Source: Orientallactaga sibirica | Taxonomy: Eukaryota; Chordata; Mammalia; Rodentia; Dipodidae | DNA: 64,000 nucleotides | NCBI GenBank assembly: GCA_036365145.1 | Contig: JAEOAD010000034.1 | Coordinates: forward strand, 23,054,001-23,118,000 | Reading direction: 5' to 3' | Shown: piece by piece, positions 40,901 through 43,467 of the stretch | Layout: the number at the start of each line of letters is the position of its first letter | Position numbering within the stretch: the stretch's first letter is position 1 | The notes under the pieces: generated by a model | What the model saw: only the letters and a program-made list of their open reading frames with translations | The model's database searches: none | What the model was told of the DNA's origin: nothing | Made by a program: the position numbers and the translations under genes

Positions 40901-42473
40901 CGGGTTAGATGGCTGGTCAATACAAAGCCAACACAAAACAAGCTGTGAGCCACGTCTGAAAGTCCTACAGTCTCACTTGCTAAATTCAAGCATTACTTAG
41001 TTCATGCTAAGAGAAAAGCACAGGGTCTATTAGCGGATGGACACTGGGATGTGCTGAGTCTCTGTACACTATGGTGCCTTCCCTTGGTATGGCTTCTGTG
41101 AAGACTGGTCCTGGTCAGCAGTAGTTCACAGAAGAAAAAAGGTCTTAGTATGCACTATTCCCTTTGCACTTGTCTCTAGCCTCAATCTCTCCTTGTCACC
41201 ATGGGACCTGTCCCCTCCAAAGGCCAGGGACTCAAATCATGAAAAGGGTGAGAGAATCTCCTACATGGCTCCTTGCATTATCCAGCTTTCTGTTACTATC
41301 AGAAATCCCTGATATAATAAGTTTATAAGTTTTGTTTGGGCTCACAGTTTTGTTTTGTTTTTTTTGGTTTTTCGAGGGAGGGTCTCACTCTAGTCCAGGC
41401 TGACCTGGAATTCACTACGTAGTCTCAGGATGGCCTCCAACTCATGGCAATCCTCCTACCTCTGCCTCCCTGAGTGCTGGGATTAAAGGCATGCGCCATC
41501 ATGCCCAGCTAGGGCTCATAGTTTTGGAGGTTTCAATCCATAACTGATTTACCACATTGCTTTCAGGCCTGTGGTGAGGTAGTGCATCAGAATGGGAGCT
41601 TGTGGTGGAGCAAAGCCATTTTCCTCATGGTCAGGAAGTTAGAGAGAATGAGAAAGGAGGGTTTGAGGGCTTACTCTCCCCTTCAAAGGAACACCTTTAA
41701 TCACCTGAGACCTCCCATTAGGCATCATCTTTTAAGGTTTCTAACACCTTCTCACAGCACTGGGGACTTAAGTGGAGACCCATGGTTCTAACTATAGCAC
41801 CCTTTAATCCTTTGTATTCCCCACTGGTTGAAGGGAGCAGGTATGGATCCAGGGGGACCAATGTCATGGGGAAGCTGTGTTCATAGGCTTTCTTTACCTG
41901 CTAGCATTGTACACTCAGAAGTGCGGCCAAGCATCCATCAAATTTAAATCCTTCTCAAATGATGTCACATCAGAGCCAGTTAGGCCACCTTAGGCCATGA
42001 CAACTGCTTTTCAAATGTGATTATATACATCACATCGTCCCTCATTCTGCTCGCTTAGGCTGCTCTGCCTCTAGTTCTTTCTTATCTCATCTTGCTTGAC
42101 TCTTTCTCCACGTGAAATGTGCTGGCTGGCACGCAAGAGAGCATCTGTCAAATCAATATATGTGTTTCACAAATAAATGACATCAGCCAAACAAAGCCGG
42201 TCTTTTGTCTCTGTTGAAACATGGCCTCCCTCTGCATGCTTGTCTCAGCTTTATCTGGAAGTTTCAGTTTGTTGGCCTTGGTGCACCCCCTTCCAATCTG
42301 GAACTAGGATAGACATAGACCACTTCCCTTCACAGGCAGGAAGCCCACTTGACCAGGAACCAGTGAGGACTGACCTCTCTTTCCTGTTTTGTCAGAGCAT
42401 GAAGGGACGCCCGCCCCCAACACCCCTTTTTGGAGATGATGATGATGACGATGACATTGACTGGCTGGGATGA
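1098..42473 (+). CDS. FKBP15: FKBP15 (WAFL), C-terminal 854 residues, 17 exons; 5' part outside window
   Basis: FKBP15 is a large cytosolic protein of early endosomes linked to actin (WASP/WIP-type) transport; that role is family knowledge. Joined exons: 1098-1205, 5494-5596, 5987-6093, 9068-9182, 11654-11763, 12263-12370, 13031-13125, 14322-14424, 25302-25473, 28181-28317, 35312-35467, 36574-36726, 37673-37795, 37989-38096, 38365-39056, 39652-39748, 42396-42473. They sum to 2565 bases, one open frame to TGA. Numbering residues from the first exon: 37-144 is rich in Pro, Gln and Ala; about 180-530 is a long coiled coil with many Glu, Lys, Gln and Leu; 567-797 is an acidic and Pro-rich, probably disordered region; the end is a run of seven Asp followed by IDWLG. 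Human FKBP15 has about 1219 residues, so about 360 N-terminal residues, with the FKBP domain, are missing here because of the window edge. No frameshift or internal stop is seen. Identity rests on near-identity of the coiled-coil exons and tail to the remembered human protein. Confidence 0.96.
1529..1690 (+). mobile_element. B1-like SINE
   Basis: 7SL-like body CTTTAATTCCGGCATTCAGG with a C-run and A-tail; follows a short CA repeat (1509-1521). Confidence 0.8.
1757..1882 (-). mobile_element. old B1-like SINE
   Basis: Diverged reverse B1 body ending in CACTGCATCTGGCTT. Confidence 0.6.
1893..2115 (-). mobile_element. B2-like SINE
   Basis: Poly-T, GA run, the usual body and a CATTCCTCCAGC end. 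Confidence 0.85.
2120..2248 (-). mobile_element. B1-like SINE
   Basis: Reverse B1 with GGCTGACCTGGAACTC and GCATGAGCCACCACA. Confidence 0.75.
2370..2494 (-). mobile_element. B1-like SINE
   Basis: Reverse B1 with TGCTGGGATTAAAGG and CACCACGCCCTGGCT. Confidence 0.8.
2545..2706 (-). mobile_element. B1-like SINE after an (ATTT)n run
   Basis: Full reverse B1 ending GCCACCACGCCCAGCT. The preceding ATTT repeat (2528-2560) may be the tail of another element. Confidence 0.85.
2707..2909 (-). mobile_element. B2-like SINE
   Basis: Follows the B1 directly; full reverse body ending CATCTCTCCAGCC. Confidence 0.88.
2976..3117 (-). mobile_element. B1-like SINE
   Basis: Reverse B1 after a T/G-run, ending GCCACCATCCCCAGCTT. 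Confidence 0.8.
3216..3257. repeat. (GT)n microsatellite
   Basis: 21 units of GT without interruption. Confidence 0.95.
3316..3528 (-). mobile_element. B4-like (ID/B1 composite) SINE
   Basis: Reverse of a tRNA/ID head joined to a B1-like tail: GACAGGGTCTCTTACTGG at the left, AACTGAGCTATCTCC at the right. Confidence 0.65.
3958..4126 (+). mobile_element. B1-like SINE with long A-tail
   Basis: Forward B1 (CTTTAATCCCAGCACTTGGG) ending in about 27 A. Confidence 0.88.
4128..4345 (-). mobile_element. B4-like SINE
   Basis: Reverse composite, diverged; contains GGCCAGTGAGTCTCAGGG and a degraded tRNA-like end. Confidence 0.6.
4482..4527. repeat. (TA)n followed by (CA)n
   Basis: About 33 bases of TA (4482-4514), then 13 bases of CA (4515-4527), within an AT-rich stretch (4350-4560). 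Confidence 0.9.
4734..4883 (+). mobile_element. B1-like SINE
   Basis: Forward B1 from GGCTGGGTATGGTGG to a short A-tail. Confidence 0.85.
4884..5493. other. FKBP15 intron, no repeat recognised
   Basis: Unique-looking sequence up to exon 2 of the window, with a pyrimidine-rich 3' end. Confidence 0.5.
5494..5596 (+). CDS. FKBP15: FKBP15 exon, in-window 2 of 17
   Basis: 103 bases, phase 0 to 1, encoding DITVLRGAGQPLVTPSIQPS and on to QMTSQ. The acceptor is CCTCCTCCAG and the donor GTAAGA. Pro/Gln-rich linker. The frame also stays open upstream in the intron, but only this border gives the right phase and matches the family. Confidence 0.93.
5987..6093 (+). CDS. FKBP15: FKBP15 exon, in-window 3 of 17
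   Basis: 107 bases, phase 1 to 0, encoding PQPSVSGLQAPSAALMQVAP onward to GNAQSFQ. The acceptor is TTTCTTAG and the donor GTAACG. Low-complexity Ser/Ala/Gln linker. Confidence 0.93.
6094..6842. other. FKBP15 intron, mostly unique
   Basis: No repeat recognised except a loose GT/GCAT-rich patch at 6705-6790. Confidence 0.5.
6843..7014 (-). mobile_element. B1-like SINE
   Basis: Poly-T then full reverse B1. CTCCACCTTA before (6832-6841) and after (7017-7026) is the target duplication. Confidence 0.9.
7031..7249 (-). mobile_element. B4-like SINE
   Basis: Reverse composite from GAGACAGGGTCTCTTGCTG to GAGTCATCTCCCAGCT. Confidence 0.65.
7400..7505 (-). mobile_element. partial B2-like SINE
   Basis: Only the head half remains (GGGAATTGAACCTGGGTCC to CATCTCTCTAGCCC). 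Confidence 0.75.
7605..7756 (-). mobile_element. B1-like SINE
   Basis: Reverse B1 ending CACCACGCCCAGCTT. Confidence 0.88.
7785..7970 (+). mobile_element. MIR-like relic
   Basis: TATTTATTGAGCATTTCTTG, GCCAGGCACC, then GTTGAGGTGACTGAGATTC: the pattern of an ancient mammalian MIR-type SINE. Confidence 0.5.
7978..8092 (+). mobile_element. old B1 monomer
   Basis: Short diverged B1 with TGTAATCCCAGCACTCAGG and an A-rich tail. Confidence 0.65.
8221..8729 (+). mobile_element. B4-like SINE split by a B1 insertion
   Basis: The head (ATGGCTTAGCAGGTGAGAGC) at 8221-8310 and the tail at 8469-8729 read as one composite SINE; a forward B1 sits between them at 8318-8468. Confidence 0.6.
8318..8468 (+). 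mobile_element. B1-like SINE inside a B4-like SINE
   Basis: Forward B1 starting GCAGGTGTGGTGGCAC, with an A-rich end. ATTGGA occurs on both sides. Confidence 0.8.
8730..9067. other. FKBP15 intron, no repeat recognised
   Basis: Unique-looking sequence leading to the exon at 9068. Confidence 0.5.
9068..9182 (+). CDS. FKBP15: FKBP15 exon, in-window 4 of 17
   Basis: 115 bases, phase 0 to 1, encoding PYAGMQAYAYPQASSVTSQL and on to SQAPHFQ, a Tyr/Pro/Gln-rich stretch typical of FKBP15. The acceptor is TTTTCTCAG and the donor GTATGG. Confidence 0.94.
9360..9549 (-). mobile_element. B2-like SINE
   Basis: Flanked by an exact 11-base duplication TCAAAGATTTT (9349-9359, 9550-9560). Confidence 0.92.
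9853..10016 (+). mobile_element. B2-like SINE, internally shortened
   Basis: Head GGGCTGGAGAGATGGCTAAG and (AAAT)n tail, with part of the middle missing. Confidence 0.8.
10017..10486. other. FKBP15 intron, no repeat recognised
   Basis: Unique-looking intron sequence. Confidence 0.5.
10487..10636 (-). mobile_element. B1-like SINE (cluster 1 of 5)
   Basis: Reverse B1 with its T-run at the left and GCACCACCACACCTGCT at the right. Confidence 0.85.
10637..10762 (-). mobile_element. old B1-like SINE (cluster 2 of 5)
   Basis: Starts with about 17 T directly after the previous copy; diverged body ending CACTACTGGCTT. Confidence 0.7.
10855..10989 (-). mobile_element. old B1-like SINE (cluster 3 of 5)
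   Basis: Reverse B1 with a shortened middle, ending ACCATACCTGGCTT. Confidence 0.7.
10990..11114 (-). mobile_element. B1-like SINE (cluster 4 of 5)
   Basis: Abuts the previous copy; reverse B1 with GTACTGGGATTAAAGG. Confidence 0.78.
11115..11261 (-). mobile_element. old B1-like SINE (cluster 5 of 5)
   Basis: Abuts the previous copy; diverged, ending AAGACTGGCTT. Confidence 0.65.
11262..11653. other. FKBP15 intron, no repeat recognised
   Basis: Unique-looking sequence before the exon at 11654. Confidence 0.5.
11654..11763 (+). CDS. FKBP15: FKBP15 exon, in-window 5 of 17
   Basis: 110 bases, phase 1 to 0, encoding SGDMVSFLMTEARQHNTEIR and on to HLMTK. This opens the coiled-coil region. The acceptor is GTGTTTAG and the donor GTGACT. 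Confidence 0.95.
11990..12174 (+). mobile_element. B2-like SINE
   Basis: Exact 15-base duplication AAAAATCACCTTATA at 11975-11989 and 12175-12189. The B-box-like GGTTCGAGGCTCGATTCC is extended by a small duplication. Confidence 0.93.
12263..12370 (+). CDS. FKBP15: FKBP15 exon, in-window 6 of 17
   Basis: 36 codons, phase 0, from VEELQKHSASNSMLIPSMSV to NIQRIIQ. The acceptor is CTTTTGTAG and the donor GTGAGA. Strongly conserved coiled-coil part. Confidence 0.95.
12530..12815 (-). mobile_element. MaLR-type LTR relic
   Basis: Contains GGAGGAAGGGTAATTTTGCT, a stretch like the reverse of rodent MT/ORR1-type LTRs, and ACAGCTTGAAAGGATATAG. Inside the intron between exons 6 and 7 of the window; the open frame here is not a gene. 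Confidence 0.5.
13031..13125 (+). CDS. FKBP15: FKBP15 exon, in-window 7 of 17
   Basis: 95 bases, phase 0 to 2, encoding ENERLKQEILEKSSRIEEQN onward to IERNQ. Heptad-like Leu/Ile spacing. The donor is GTAATG. Confidence 0.95.
13255..13330 (-). mobile_element. ID-like SINE
   Basis: Reverse reads GAGTTGCAGCTCAGAGGTAG, a tRNA-Ala-like ID head. Confidence 0.6.
13336..13645 (-). mobile_element. L1 3' end
   Basis: T-run then ATTGACAGCTTCCATAATTG; homologous to the stretch at 17874. No coding part. Confidence 0.6.
13735..13830 (-). mobile_element. MIR-like relic
   Basis: TTGGGCATTTTGTTTATTTC then TTCTCATCTCTAAAAATGG, the reverse MIR core pattern. Confidence 0.45.
13831..14321. other. FKBP15 intron, no repeat recognised
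   Basis: AT-rich unique-looking sequence before the exon at 14322. Confidence 0.5.
14322..14424 (+). CDS. FKBP15: FKBP15 exon, in-window 8 of 17
   Basis: 103 bases, phase 2 to 0, encoding YVEQSNLMMEKRNNSLQTAT and on to HAEQEK after a split Arg codon. The acceptor is CTACCTCAG and the donor GTAAAG. It is followed by a 10.9-kb intron, the longest in the window. Confidence 0.95.
14633..14750 (+). mobile_element. old B1 monomer
   Basis: TTGTAATTCCAGCACTTGAG and CAGCCCAGGCTACATAATG. Confidence 0.65.
14854..15070 (+). mobile_element. B1-like SINE, extended or dimeric
   Basis: A forward B1 body followed by a second B1-like half (GAGGCTGAGACAGGAGG) before the A-tail. Confidence 0.65.
15108..15250 (+). 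mobile_element. old B1-like SINE
   Basis: Diverged forward B1 with AACCTCAGTACTTGGGAGG. Confidence 0.65.
15473..15620 (+). mobile_element. B1-like SINE
   Basis: Forward B1 beginning GCTGAGTGTGGTGGCGC. Confidence 0.85.
15918..16235 (+). mobile_element. B4/B3-like SINE
   Basis: tRNA-like head (GAAATGGCTCAGTGGCTATA, GGATCCCCAGAACCCAC) and a CA-rich 3' end. Confidence 0.55.
16524..16652 (-). mobile_element. B1-like SINE
   Basis: Reverse B1 ending GTCACCATGCCCAGC. Confidence 0.82.
16653..17339. other. FKBP15 intron, no repeat recognised
   Basis: Unique-looking; the GTGTG/CATGC-rich patch near 17235-17290 may be a SINE remnant. Confidence 0.45.
17340..17452 (-). mobile_element. B1-like SINE
   Basis: Reverse B1 from TTTTTCAAGGTAGGGTC to CTACTACACCCAGG. 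Confidence 0.78.
17455..17680 (-). mobile_element. old B4-like SINE
   Basis: Very diverged; ends CTGTGCCATCTCCCCATCCC like the reverse tRNA head. Confidence 0.45.
17710..17873 (+). mobile_element. B1-like SINE
   Basis: Young forward B1 starting GCCGGGCATGGTGGTGC, with an A-rich tail. Confidence 0.9.
17874..18400 (-). mobile_element. L1 3' end
   Basis: T-run, TATTGACATCTTCCATAATT, and further on GAAAAGAGAAGCTTCCCTAA, the reverse of a rodent L1 3' UTR. Homologous to 13336-13645. Confidence 0.65.
18410..18612 (-). mobile_element. B2-like SINE
   Basis: Full reverse body with a GA run; the head end is shortened (CACTAAGCCCC). Confidence 0.85.
18655..18770 (-). mobile_element. old B1-like SINE
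   Basis: CAAACAGGGTCTTTCTATG and GTGCTGGGATTATAG. Confidence 0.65.
18771..19340. other. FKBP15 intron, mostly unique
   Basis: Nothing recognised except a CT run and T run at 19144-19170. Confidence 0.5.
19346..19593 (+). mobile_element. B2-like SINE
   Basis: Head GAGATGGCTTAGTGGTTAAG, CT-rich stretch, AAATAAATAA tail; CACATAGG repeated on both sides. Confidence 0.88.
19692..19860 (+). mobile_element. B1-like SINE
   Basis: Forward B1 from GTTGGGTGTGGTAGTGC with an A/C-rich tail. Confidence 0.85.
19978..20072 (-). mobile_element. partial B1-like SINE
   Basis: Reverse B1 lacking part of the middle; ends AATGCCCGGCTC. Confidence 0.7.
20073..20298 (-). mobile_element. B2-like SINE, long variant
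   Basis: Has an extra central segment also seen in the copies at 20480 and 32877. CTCF-like motif on - at 20158-20176. Confidence 0.85.
20316..20471 (-). mobile_element. B1-like SINE
   Basis: Full reverse B1 between two copies of the target CCTAAATA(G/A)CTTTTT. Confidence 0.88.
20480..20709 (-). mobile_element. B2-like SINE, long variant
   Basis: Same long central segment; flanked by CCTAAATAACTTTTT at both ends. Decayed CTCF-like motif on - at 20572-20590. Confidence 0.88.
20728..20915 (-). mobile_element. B2-like SINE
   Basis: Reverse body from TTTATTTGCAAGCAGAG to CATCTCCCCAGCTC. Confidence 0.82.
20965..21075 (+). mobile_element. old B1-like SINE
   Basis: Diverged forward copy with CTAGCACCTAGGAGGCTGG. 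Confidence 0.5.
21084..21275 (-). mobile_element. B2-like SINE with an internal palindrome
   Basis: ACAATTTTT/ACAAATTTTT flank it. The expected CCTGGGTCCTTAGGC part is replaced by the reverse complement of the neighbouring left part (arms 21196-21213 and 21222-21239). Confidence 0.88.
21540..21710 (+). mobile_element. B1-like SINE
   Basis: Forward B1 starting GCTGGGCGTGGTGGAGC with an (AAAT)-rich tail. Confidence 0.87.
21934..22281 (-). repeat. 3' LTR of the MaLR-type element
   Basis: 348 bases; on - it runs from TGTGGTGTTTTGATTCAGG to CTAGAACA, with AATAAA (CCAAAATAAACC) inside. Confidence 0.85.
23426..23775 (-). repeat. 5' LTR of the MaLR-type element
   Basis: 350 bases, matching the other LTR along its length. 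AAAGAG lies outside both element ends, though offset by one base, so the duplication is not exact. Confidence 0.85.
24036..24158 (-). mobile_element. B1-like SINE, shortened
   Basis: Reverse B1 with a missing middle, ending CTACCATGCTGGACTT. Confidence 0.78.
24339..24556 (-). mobile_element. B2-like SINE
   Basis: Full reverse copy with GA-rich tail side and CATCTCTCCAGCC end. Confidence 0.9.
24557..24733 (-). mobile_element. B1-like SINE with long T-run
   Basis: Directly after the B2; reverse B1 ending CCACCACACCCTGCC. Confidence 0.87.
24770..24956 (-). mobile_element. B4-like SINE
   Basis: GAGACAGTGTCTCTCACTGG at the left and CTAAGCTACCTCCCCAGC at the right. Confidence 0.68.
24968..25092 (-). 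mobile_element. old B1-like SINE
   Basis: Reverse monomer ending CTACCACTCCTGGCTT. Confidence 0.65.
25302..25473 (+). CDS. FKBP15: FKBP15 exon, in-window 9 of 17
   Basis: 172 bases, phase 0 to 1, encoding AKVTEELAAAMAQVSHLQLK through LTRLQAELS. Coiled coil. The acceptor is TTACTTCTCAG and the donor GTATGT. Confidence 0.95.
25474..26427. other. FKBP15 intron, no repeat recognised
   Basis: Unique-looking; a T-run at 25925-25937 only. Confidence 0.5.
26428..26797 (+). mobile_element. B3-like SINE
   Basis: Head GGGGCTGGAGAGATGGCTCA, a long B1/B3-like middle with CTGTAATCCCTG, and a CATA-rich end. Confidence 0.6.
27052..27235 (-). mobile_element. B2-like SINE
   Basis: Exact 15-base duplication TTAAGAAGGGATTTT at 27037-27051 and 27236-27250. 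Confidence 0.93.
27361..27544 (-). mobile_element. B1-like SINE with about 39 T
   Basis: Full reverse B1 with few changes, ending CACCACGCCCGGCTT; AGAAGGGATGTTTT on both sides. Confidence 0.92.
27842..27995 (+). mobile_element. B1-like SINE
   Basis: Forward B1 with CTCAGCACTCAGGAGGCCG and an A/C-rich tail. Confidence 0.83.
28181..28317 (+). CDS. FKBP15: FKBP15 exon, in-window 10 of 17
   Basis: 137 bases, phase 1 to 0, encoding LQETSEQSQSKFKSEKQSRR through KESLEK. Coiled coil. The acceptor is TCTGCCCTAG and the donor GTAAAT. Confidence 0.95.
28406..28613 (+). mobile_element. B4-like (ID head plus B1) SINE
   Basis: ID-type head GGGATATAGCTTCATTGGTA then a B1-like body and CTCTCAAAAAAA tail. 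Confidence 0.75.
28617..28820 (+). mobile_element. B2-like SINE
   Basis: Head GGTTGGAGAAATGGCTTAGC, CT-rich stretch and A-tail. Confidence 0.87.
28833..28978 (+). mobile_element. B1-like SINE inserted at a B2 head
   Basis: AAAAGGGCTGGA occurs just before it and again after its A-tail (28979-28999), so it landed in the first bases of the next B2. Confidence 0.87.
28990..29228 (+). mobile_element. B2-like SINE
   Basis: Head GGGCTGGAGAGATGACTTAG, with a duplicated CACATGCG-type middle and (AAAT) tail. Confidence 0.85.
29239..29455 (+). mobile_element. B2-like SINE
   Basis: GGGCTGGAGAGATGGCTTAG head, CT run and (AAAT)n tail. Confidence 0.9.
29484..29697 (+). mobile_element. B2-like SINE
   Basis: GGGCTGGAGAGATGGCCCAG head and CT-rich stretch, tail CAAATAAATAAAAA. 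Confidence 0.87.
29698..31270 (-). mobile_element. L1 3' UTR-like stretch
   Basis: About 1.6 kb without splice or coding sense; CTCCAATGGAGAGAAAAG and the T-rich start fit a reverse rodent L1 3' UTR of another subfamily than the copies at 13336 and 17874. The C-rich (31047-31130) and GA-rich (30840-30895) parts fit the L1 3' UTR. No ORF2 is seen. An unclassified repeat remains possible. Confidence 0.5.
31403..31652 (+). mobile_element. B2-like SINE
   Basis: GGGGCTGGAGAGCTGGCTCA head, long CT stretch, (AAAT)n tail. Confidence 0.9.
31786..32229 (-). mobile_element. B2-like SINE split by a second B2
   Basis: Reverse copy in two parts: 31786-31835 and about 32076-32229 (ends CATCTCTCCAACCC). 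Confidence 0.83.
31836..32075 (+). mobile_element. B2-like SINE nested inside a reverse B2
   Basis: Forward copy flanked by AGAAGAGAGACACAGAG and AGAAGAGAGACAGAG, which is the target duplication. Confidence 0.85.
32251..32405 (+). mobile_element. B1-like SINE
   Basis: Forward B1 with CAGCCTTTAATCCCAGCAAT and A/C-rich tail. Confidence 0.83.
32454..32610 (+). mobile_element. B1-like SINE
   Basis: Forward B1 that starts after AAAAAGTATTGTGG (32441-32454). Confidence 0.85.
32619..32863 (+). mobile_element. B2-like SINE
   Basis: GGGCTGGAGAGATTTCTCAG head, CTTTTT-rich stretch, A/T tail. Confidence 0.86.
32877..33150 (+). mobile_element. B2-like SINE, long variant with CTCF-like motif
   Basis: Long central segment as in the copies at 20073 and 20480. 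AAGTATTGTGGG before and AAGTATCGTGGG after are the target duplication. A good CTCF-like site lies at 33001-33019. Confidence 0.88.
33001..33019 (+). promoter_or_regulatory. CTCF-like motif inside a SINE
   Basis: TGACCACAAGGGGGCGCAC agrees with 16 of 19 places of the common CTCF pattern (YGRCCASYAGRKGGCRSYR). Binding is not shown by sequence alone. Confidence 0.5.
33259..33449 (-). mobile_element. B2-like SINE
   Basis: (ATTT)n start, reverse body, CATCTCACCTGCCC end. Confidence 0.83.
33466..33688 (-). mobile_element. B2-like SINE
   Basis: Exact 16-base duplication TGTCATTCTTTTTTAA at 33450-33465 and 33689-33704. Confidence 0.93.
33855..34008 (-). mobile_element. B1-like SINE
   Basis: Reverse B1 flanked by TGTGAGTTC and TGTGAATTC. 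Confidence 0.9.
34009..34555. other. FKBP15 intron, no repeat recognised
   Basis: Unique-looking, AT-rich. The 91-residue open frame here has no family look. Confidence 0.5.
34556..34711 (-). mobile_element. B1-like SINE
   Basis: Reverse B1 ending CCACCATGCCTGACTC; followed by a run of about 22 A at 34729-34750. Confidence 0.85.
35013..35230 (+). mobile_element. B4-like (ID head plus B1) SINE
   Basis: ID-type head GGGGATATAGCTCAGTAGGT joined to a B1-like body, tail CTCAAAAGAAAAG. Confidence 0.8.
35312..35467 (+). CDS. FKBP15: FKBP15 exon, in-window 11 of 17
   Basis: 52 whole codons, encoding NLLERKKKSAQERCQAEEEM through STDQAAAEQ. Highly charged coiled coil. The acceptor is TTGTTCCTAAG and the donor GTAACA. 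Confidence 0.95.
35468..35730. other. FKBP15 intron, no repeat recognised
   Basis: Unique-looking sequence after the exon ending 35467. Confidence 0.5.
35731..35856 (+). mobile_element. old B1-like SINE
   Basis: CTATAATCCCAGCACATGGG and A-tail. Confidence 0.68.
35912..36084 (-). mobile_element. B1-like SINE, young
   Basis: Nearly intact reverse B1 with an exact 15-base duplication TGAGATACCACTTTT (35897-35911, 36085-36099). Confidence 0.95.
36100..36573. other. FKBP15 intron, no repeat recognised
   Basis: Unique-looking, up to the exon at 36574. Confidence 0.5.
36574..36726 (+). CDS. FKBP15: FKBP15 exon, in-window 12 of 17
   Basis: 51 whole codons, encoding LSLAQAELQSQWEAKCQHLL through LARLQEK. 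Coiled coil. The acceptor is TTTTGGCAG and the donor GTAGCT. The frame happens to be open for about 240 bases upstream as well, but those residues do not look like the family. Confidence 0.94.
36727..37672. other. FKBP15 intron, no repeat recognised
   Basis: Unique-looking, moderate GC; nothing recognised. Confidence 0.5.
37673..37795 (+). CDS. FKBP15: FKBP15 exon, in-window 13 of 17
   Basis: 41 whole codons, encoding CLGLQAQVTALTAQNEEHIQ through AAADPSEK; end of the main coiled coil. The acceptor is CATTTTGCAG and the donor GTGAGC. Confidence 0.94.
37826..37957 (-). mobile_element. partial B2-like SINE
   Basis: Lacks the tail side; AGCCAGGGCCTCCGGCCACT to CCTGAGCCTGCAGCCC. It fills most of a 193-base intron. 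Confidence 0.8.
37989..38096 (+). CDS. FKBP15: FKBP15 exon, in-window 14 of 17
   Basis: 36 whole codons, encoding VKKIMNQVFQTLRGEFELEE through IMSTIK. The acceptor is CTTTGCATAG and the donor GTACAG. A conserved short block between the coiled coil and the acidic tail. Confidence 0.95.
38365..39056 (+). CDS. FKBP15: FKBP15 exon, in-window 15 of 17 (large acidic/Pro-rich exon)
   Basis: 692 bases, phase 0 to 2, beginning MVTLQLLNQQERGEQGES with a poly-Glu run just after, then a long Glu/Pro/Ser-rich, probably disordered region ending KASHHSQGC. The block HRVLGPPTSIPPKP is conserved with human FKBP15. The chosen acceptor (AATAG at 38360-38364) is weak; a stronger one ends at 38335 but would shift the frame. 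The frame stays open past the donor (GTATGT) for about 50 codons of intron. Confidence 0.93.
39267..39463 (+). mobile_element. B2-like SINE
   Basis: Exact 14-base duplication AAAGTTTGGATTTT at 39253-39266 and 39464-39477. Confidence 0.92.
39652..39748 (+). CDS. FKBP15: FKBP15 exon, in-window 16 of 17
   Basis: 97 bases, phase 2 to 0, encoding FSEDEEDELFKGATLKVPRP and on to EEEDEDEV after a split Ser codon. Carries an acidic-flanked Leu-Phe pair. The acceptor is TTTCCTTCAG and the donor GTAAGG. Confidence 0.94.
39749..41275. other. last FKBP15 intron, mostly unique
   Basis: No young repeat. A MIR-type relic is likely at about 40790-40960 (CTATTTCTTGGGTACTCAG and CTTAATCCTCCACTGAGCC). The open frames here look like chance. 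Confidence 0.45.
41276..41790 (-). mobile_element. MaLR-type LTR relic with B1 insertion
   Basis: GCTTTCTGTTACTATCAGAA, GGGCTCATAGTTTTGGAGG and CAGGAAGTTAGAGAGAATGA fit the reverse of an old rodent MT/ORR1-type LTR, interrupted by a B1 at 41352-41511. Confidence 0.5.
41352..41511 (-). mobile_element. B1-like SINE inside an LTR relic
   Basis: Reverse B1 flanked by GGGCTCACAGTTTT (41338) and GGGCTCATAGTTTT (41512). Confidence 0.9.
41791..42395. other. last FKBP15 intron, 3' part
   Basis: Unique-looking, ending in the acceptor at 42395. Confidence 0.5.
42396..42473 (+). CDS. FKBP15: FKBP15 last coding exon
   Basis: 25 codons plus TGA, encoding SMKGRPPPTPLFGDDD and the Asp-rich end IDWLG. The acceptor is GTTTTGTCAG. 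The tail is the same as remembered for human, which makes this the surest anchor for the gene name. Confidence 0.96.
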   Translation, partial: SMKGRPPPTPLFGDDDDDDDIDWLG

Positions 42474-43020
42474 AGACCTAGGAAACGGGTACACAGGTTT
42501 CTCTCCCAACTCTTCCCTAAGCAGTAATTTGCATAGCCAGCCTTGGGTCTAGATAATCCTCAGGATGAGGTCAAGGTGAACATTCAAGGACAGTAGCTCA
42601 GATGTCTGAGTTAGCCACTGTCTGAGCCCCTGCCTGGCCTGGTGAAGAGGATTGTGATCCTGTCTTCAGAACTGGTGTTGAGAGCTGCTCTCTGGTCCTG
42701 CCTGAGAGTCCCAGTTGGAGGAAGGGCCAAGAGGTTCTCTCCAGCCAGTCACAAGCGACCTGCACTGCCTTTTACATTCACCTCAAGACTGACCTTTGAA
42801 CCCCACTCCCATCCTCTCACCTGTACTCCAGTAACAGGCCTGTCACCCAAAGGCAGGTTTCCCTGGAGAACTGAGAGATCATACCATCCTCATTCACTTA
42901 GCACCCTGGCTTGTGGCTCTGGGACATGTATCTTTTTTCTCTGCCTTAAATCGTATATATAAGAGGTCAATTAGTACTTGAAATTAACAAAATTAAAATA
43001 AATGTCTATAATGAAACAAC
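42474..43020 (+). other. FKBP15: FKBP15 3' UTR (approximate end)
   Basis: About 550 bases of non-repeat sequence between the stop codon and the first AATAAA on this strand. The end is set about 18 bases past the signal and is an estimate. Confidence 0.75.
42997..43002 (+). terminator. FKBP15 poly(A) signal AATAAA
   Basis: A canonical AATAAA lies 524 bases after the stop codon. A T-rich and GT-containing stretch (43040-43075) follows, as expected for a downstream element. Confidence 0.75.
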
Positions 43021-43467
43021 TGTGGCCCATGGGAAGAAACTGAGTTTTTCAGGGCTCTTTGTGCTCCCTTTTTGGGATCCTATGGATAGGAGTTGTAACT
43101 GGGTCAGCTAACATGTGCAAAAGCACTGTGACTTATTCCCTTTGGCAACCAACCCTAAAAGTTAAAGGCTTTCAGAGAGTTACCCCTCTGCAATCCCAGC
43201 CTACCTCAGTTGCCTAAAGGTCAGGGTCCTGCATTTAACTGAGGAGTAGTCCTGCCCTGAACTGGCTCCTTCAGGCTCTGCTACAACTTAAGGAGCCATG
43301 CAGAGAAGGGGAGAGGCCCCTGAGGGTTCTTCACTTCCAGAGCAGCTTCCATTGTCTCTGAGCTCAGGGCTGGGGCTGATGCAAGAAAGGCAGTGAAAAA
43401 ATATTTTTAGCCATTTATTGTAGGGCCTTCCAAAGACCATGCAACAAGTTTCTTTAAAAAAAGGATA
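43021..43467. other. convergent intergenic stretch, no repeat recognised
   Basis: Unique-looking sequence just past the FKBP15 3' end. I see no gene, promoter or recognisable repeat. Confidence 0.5.
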
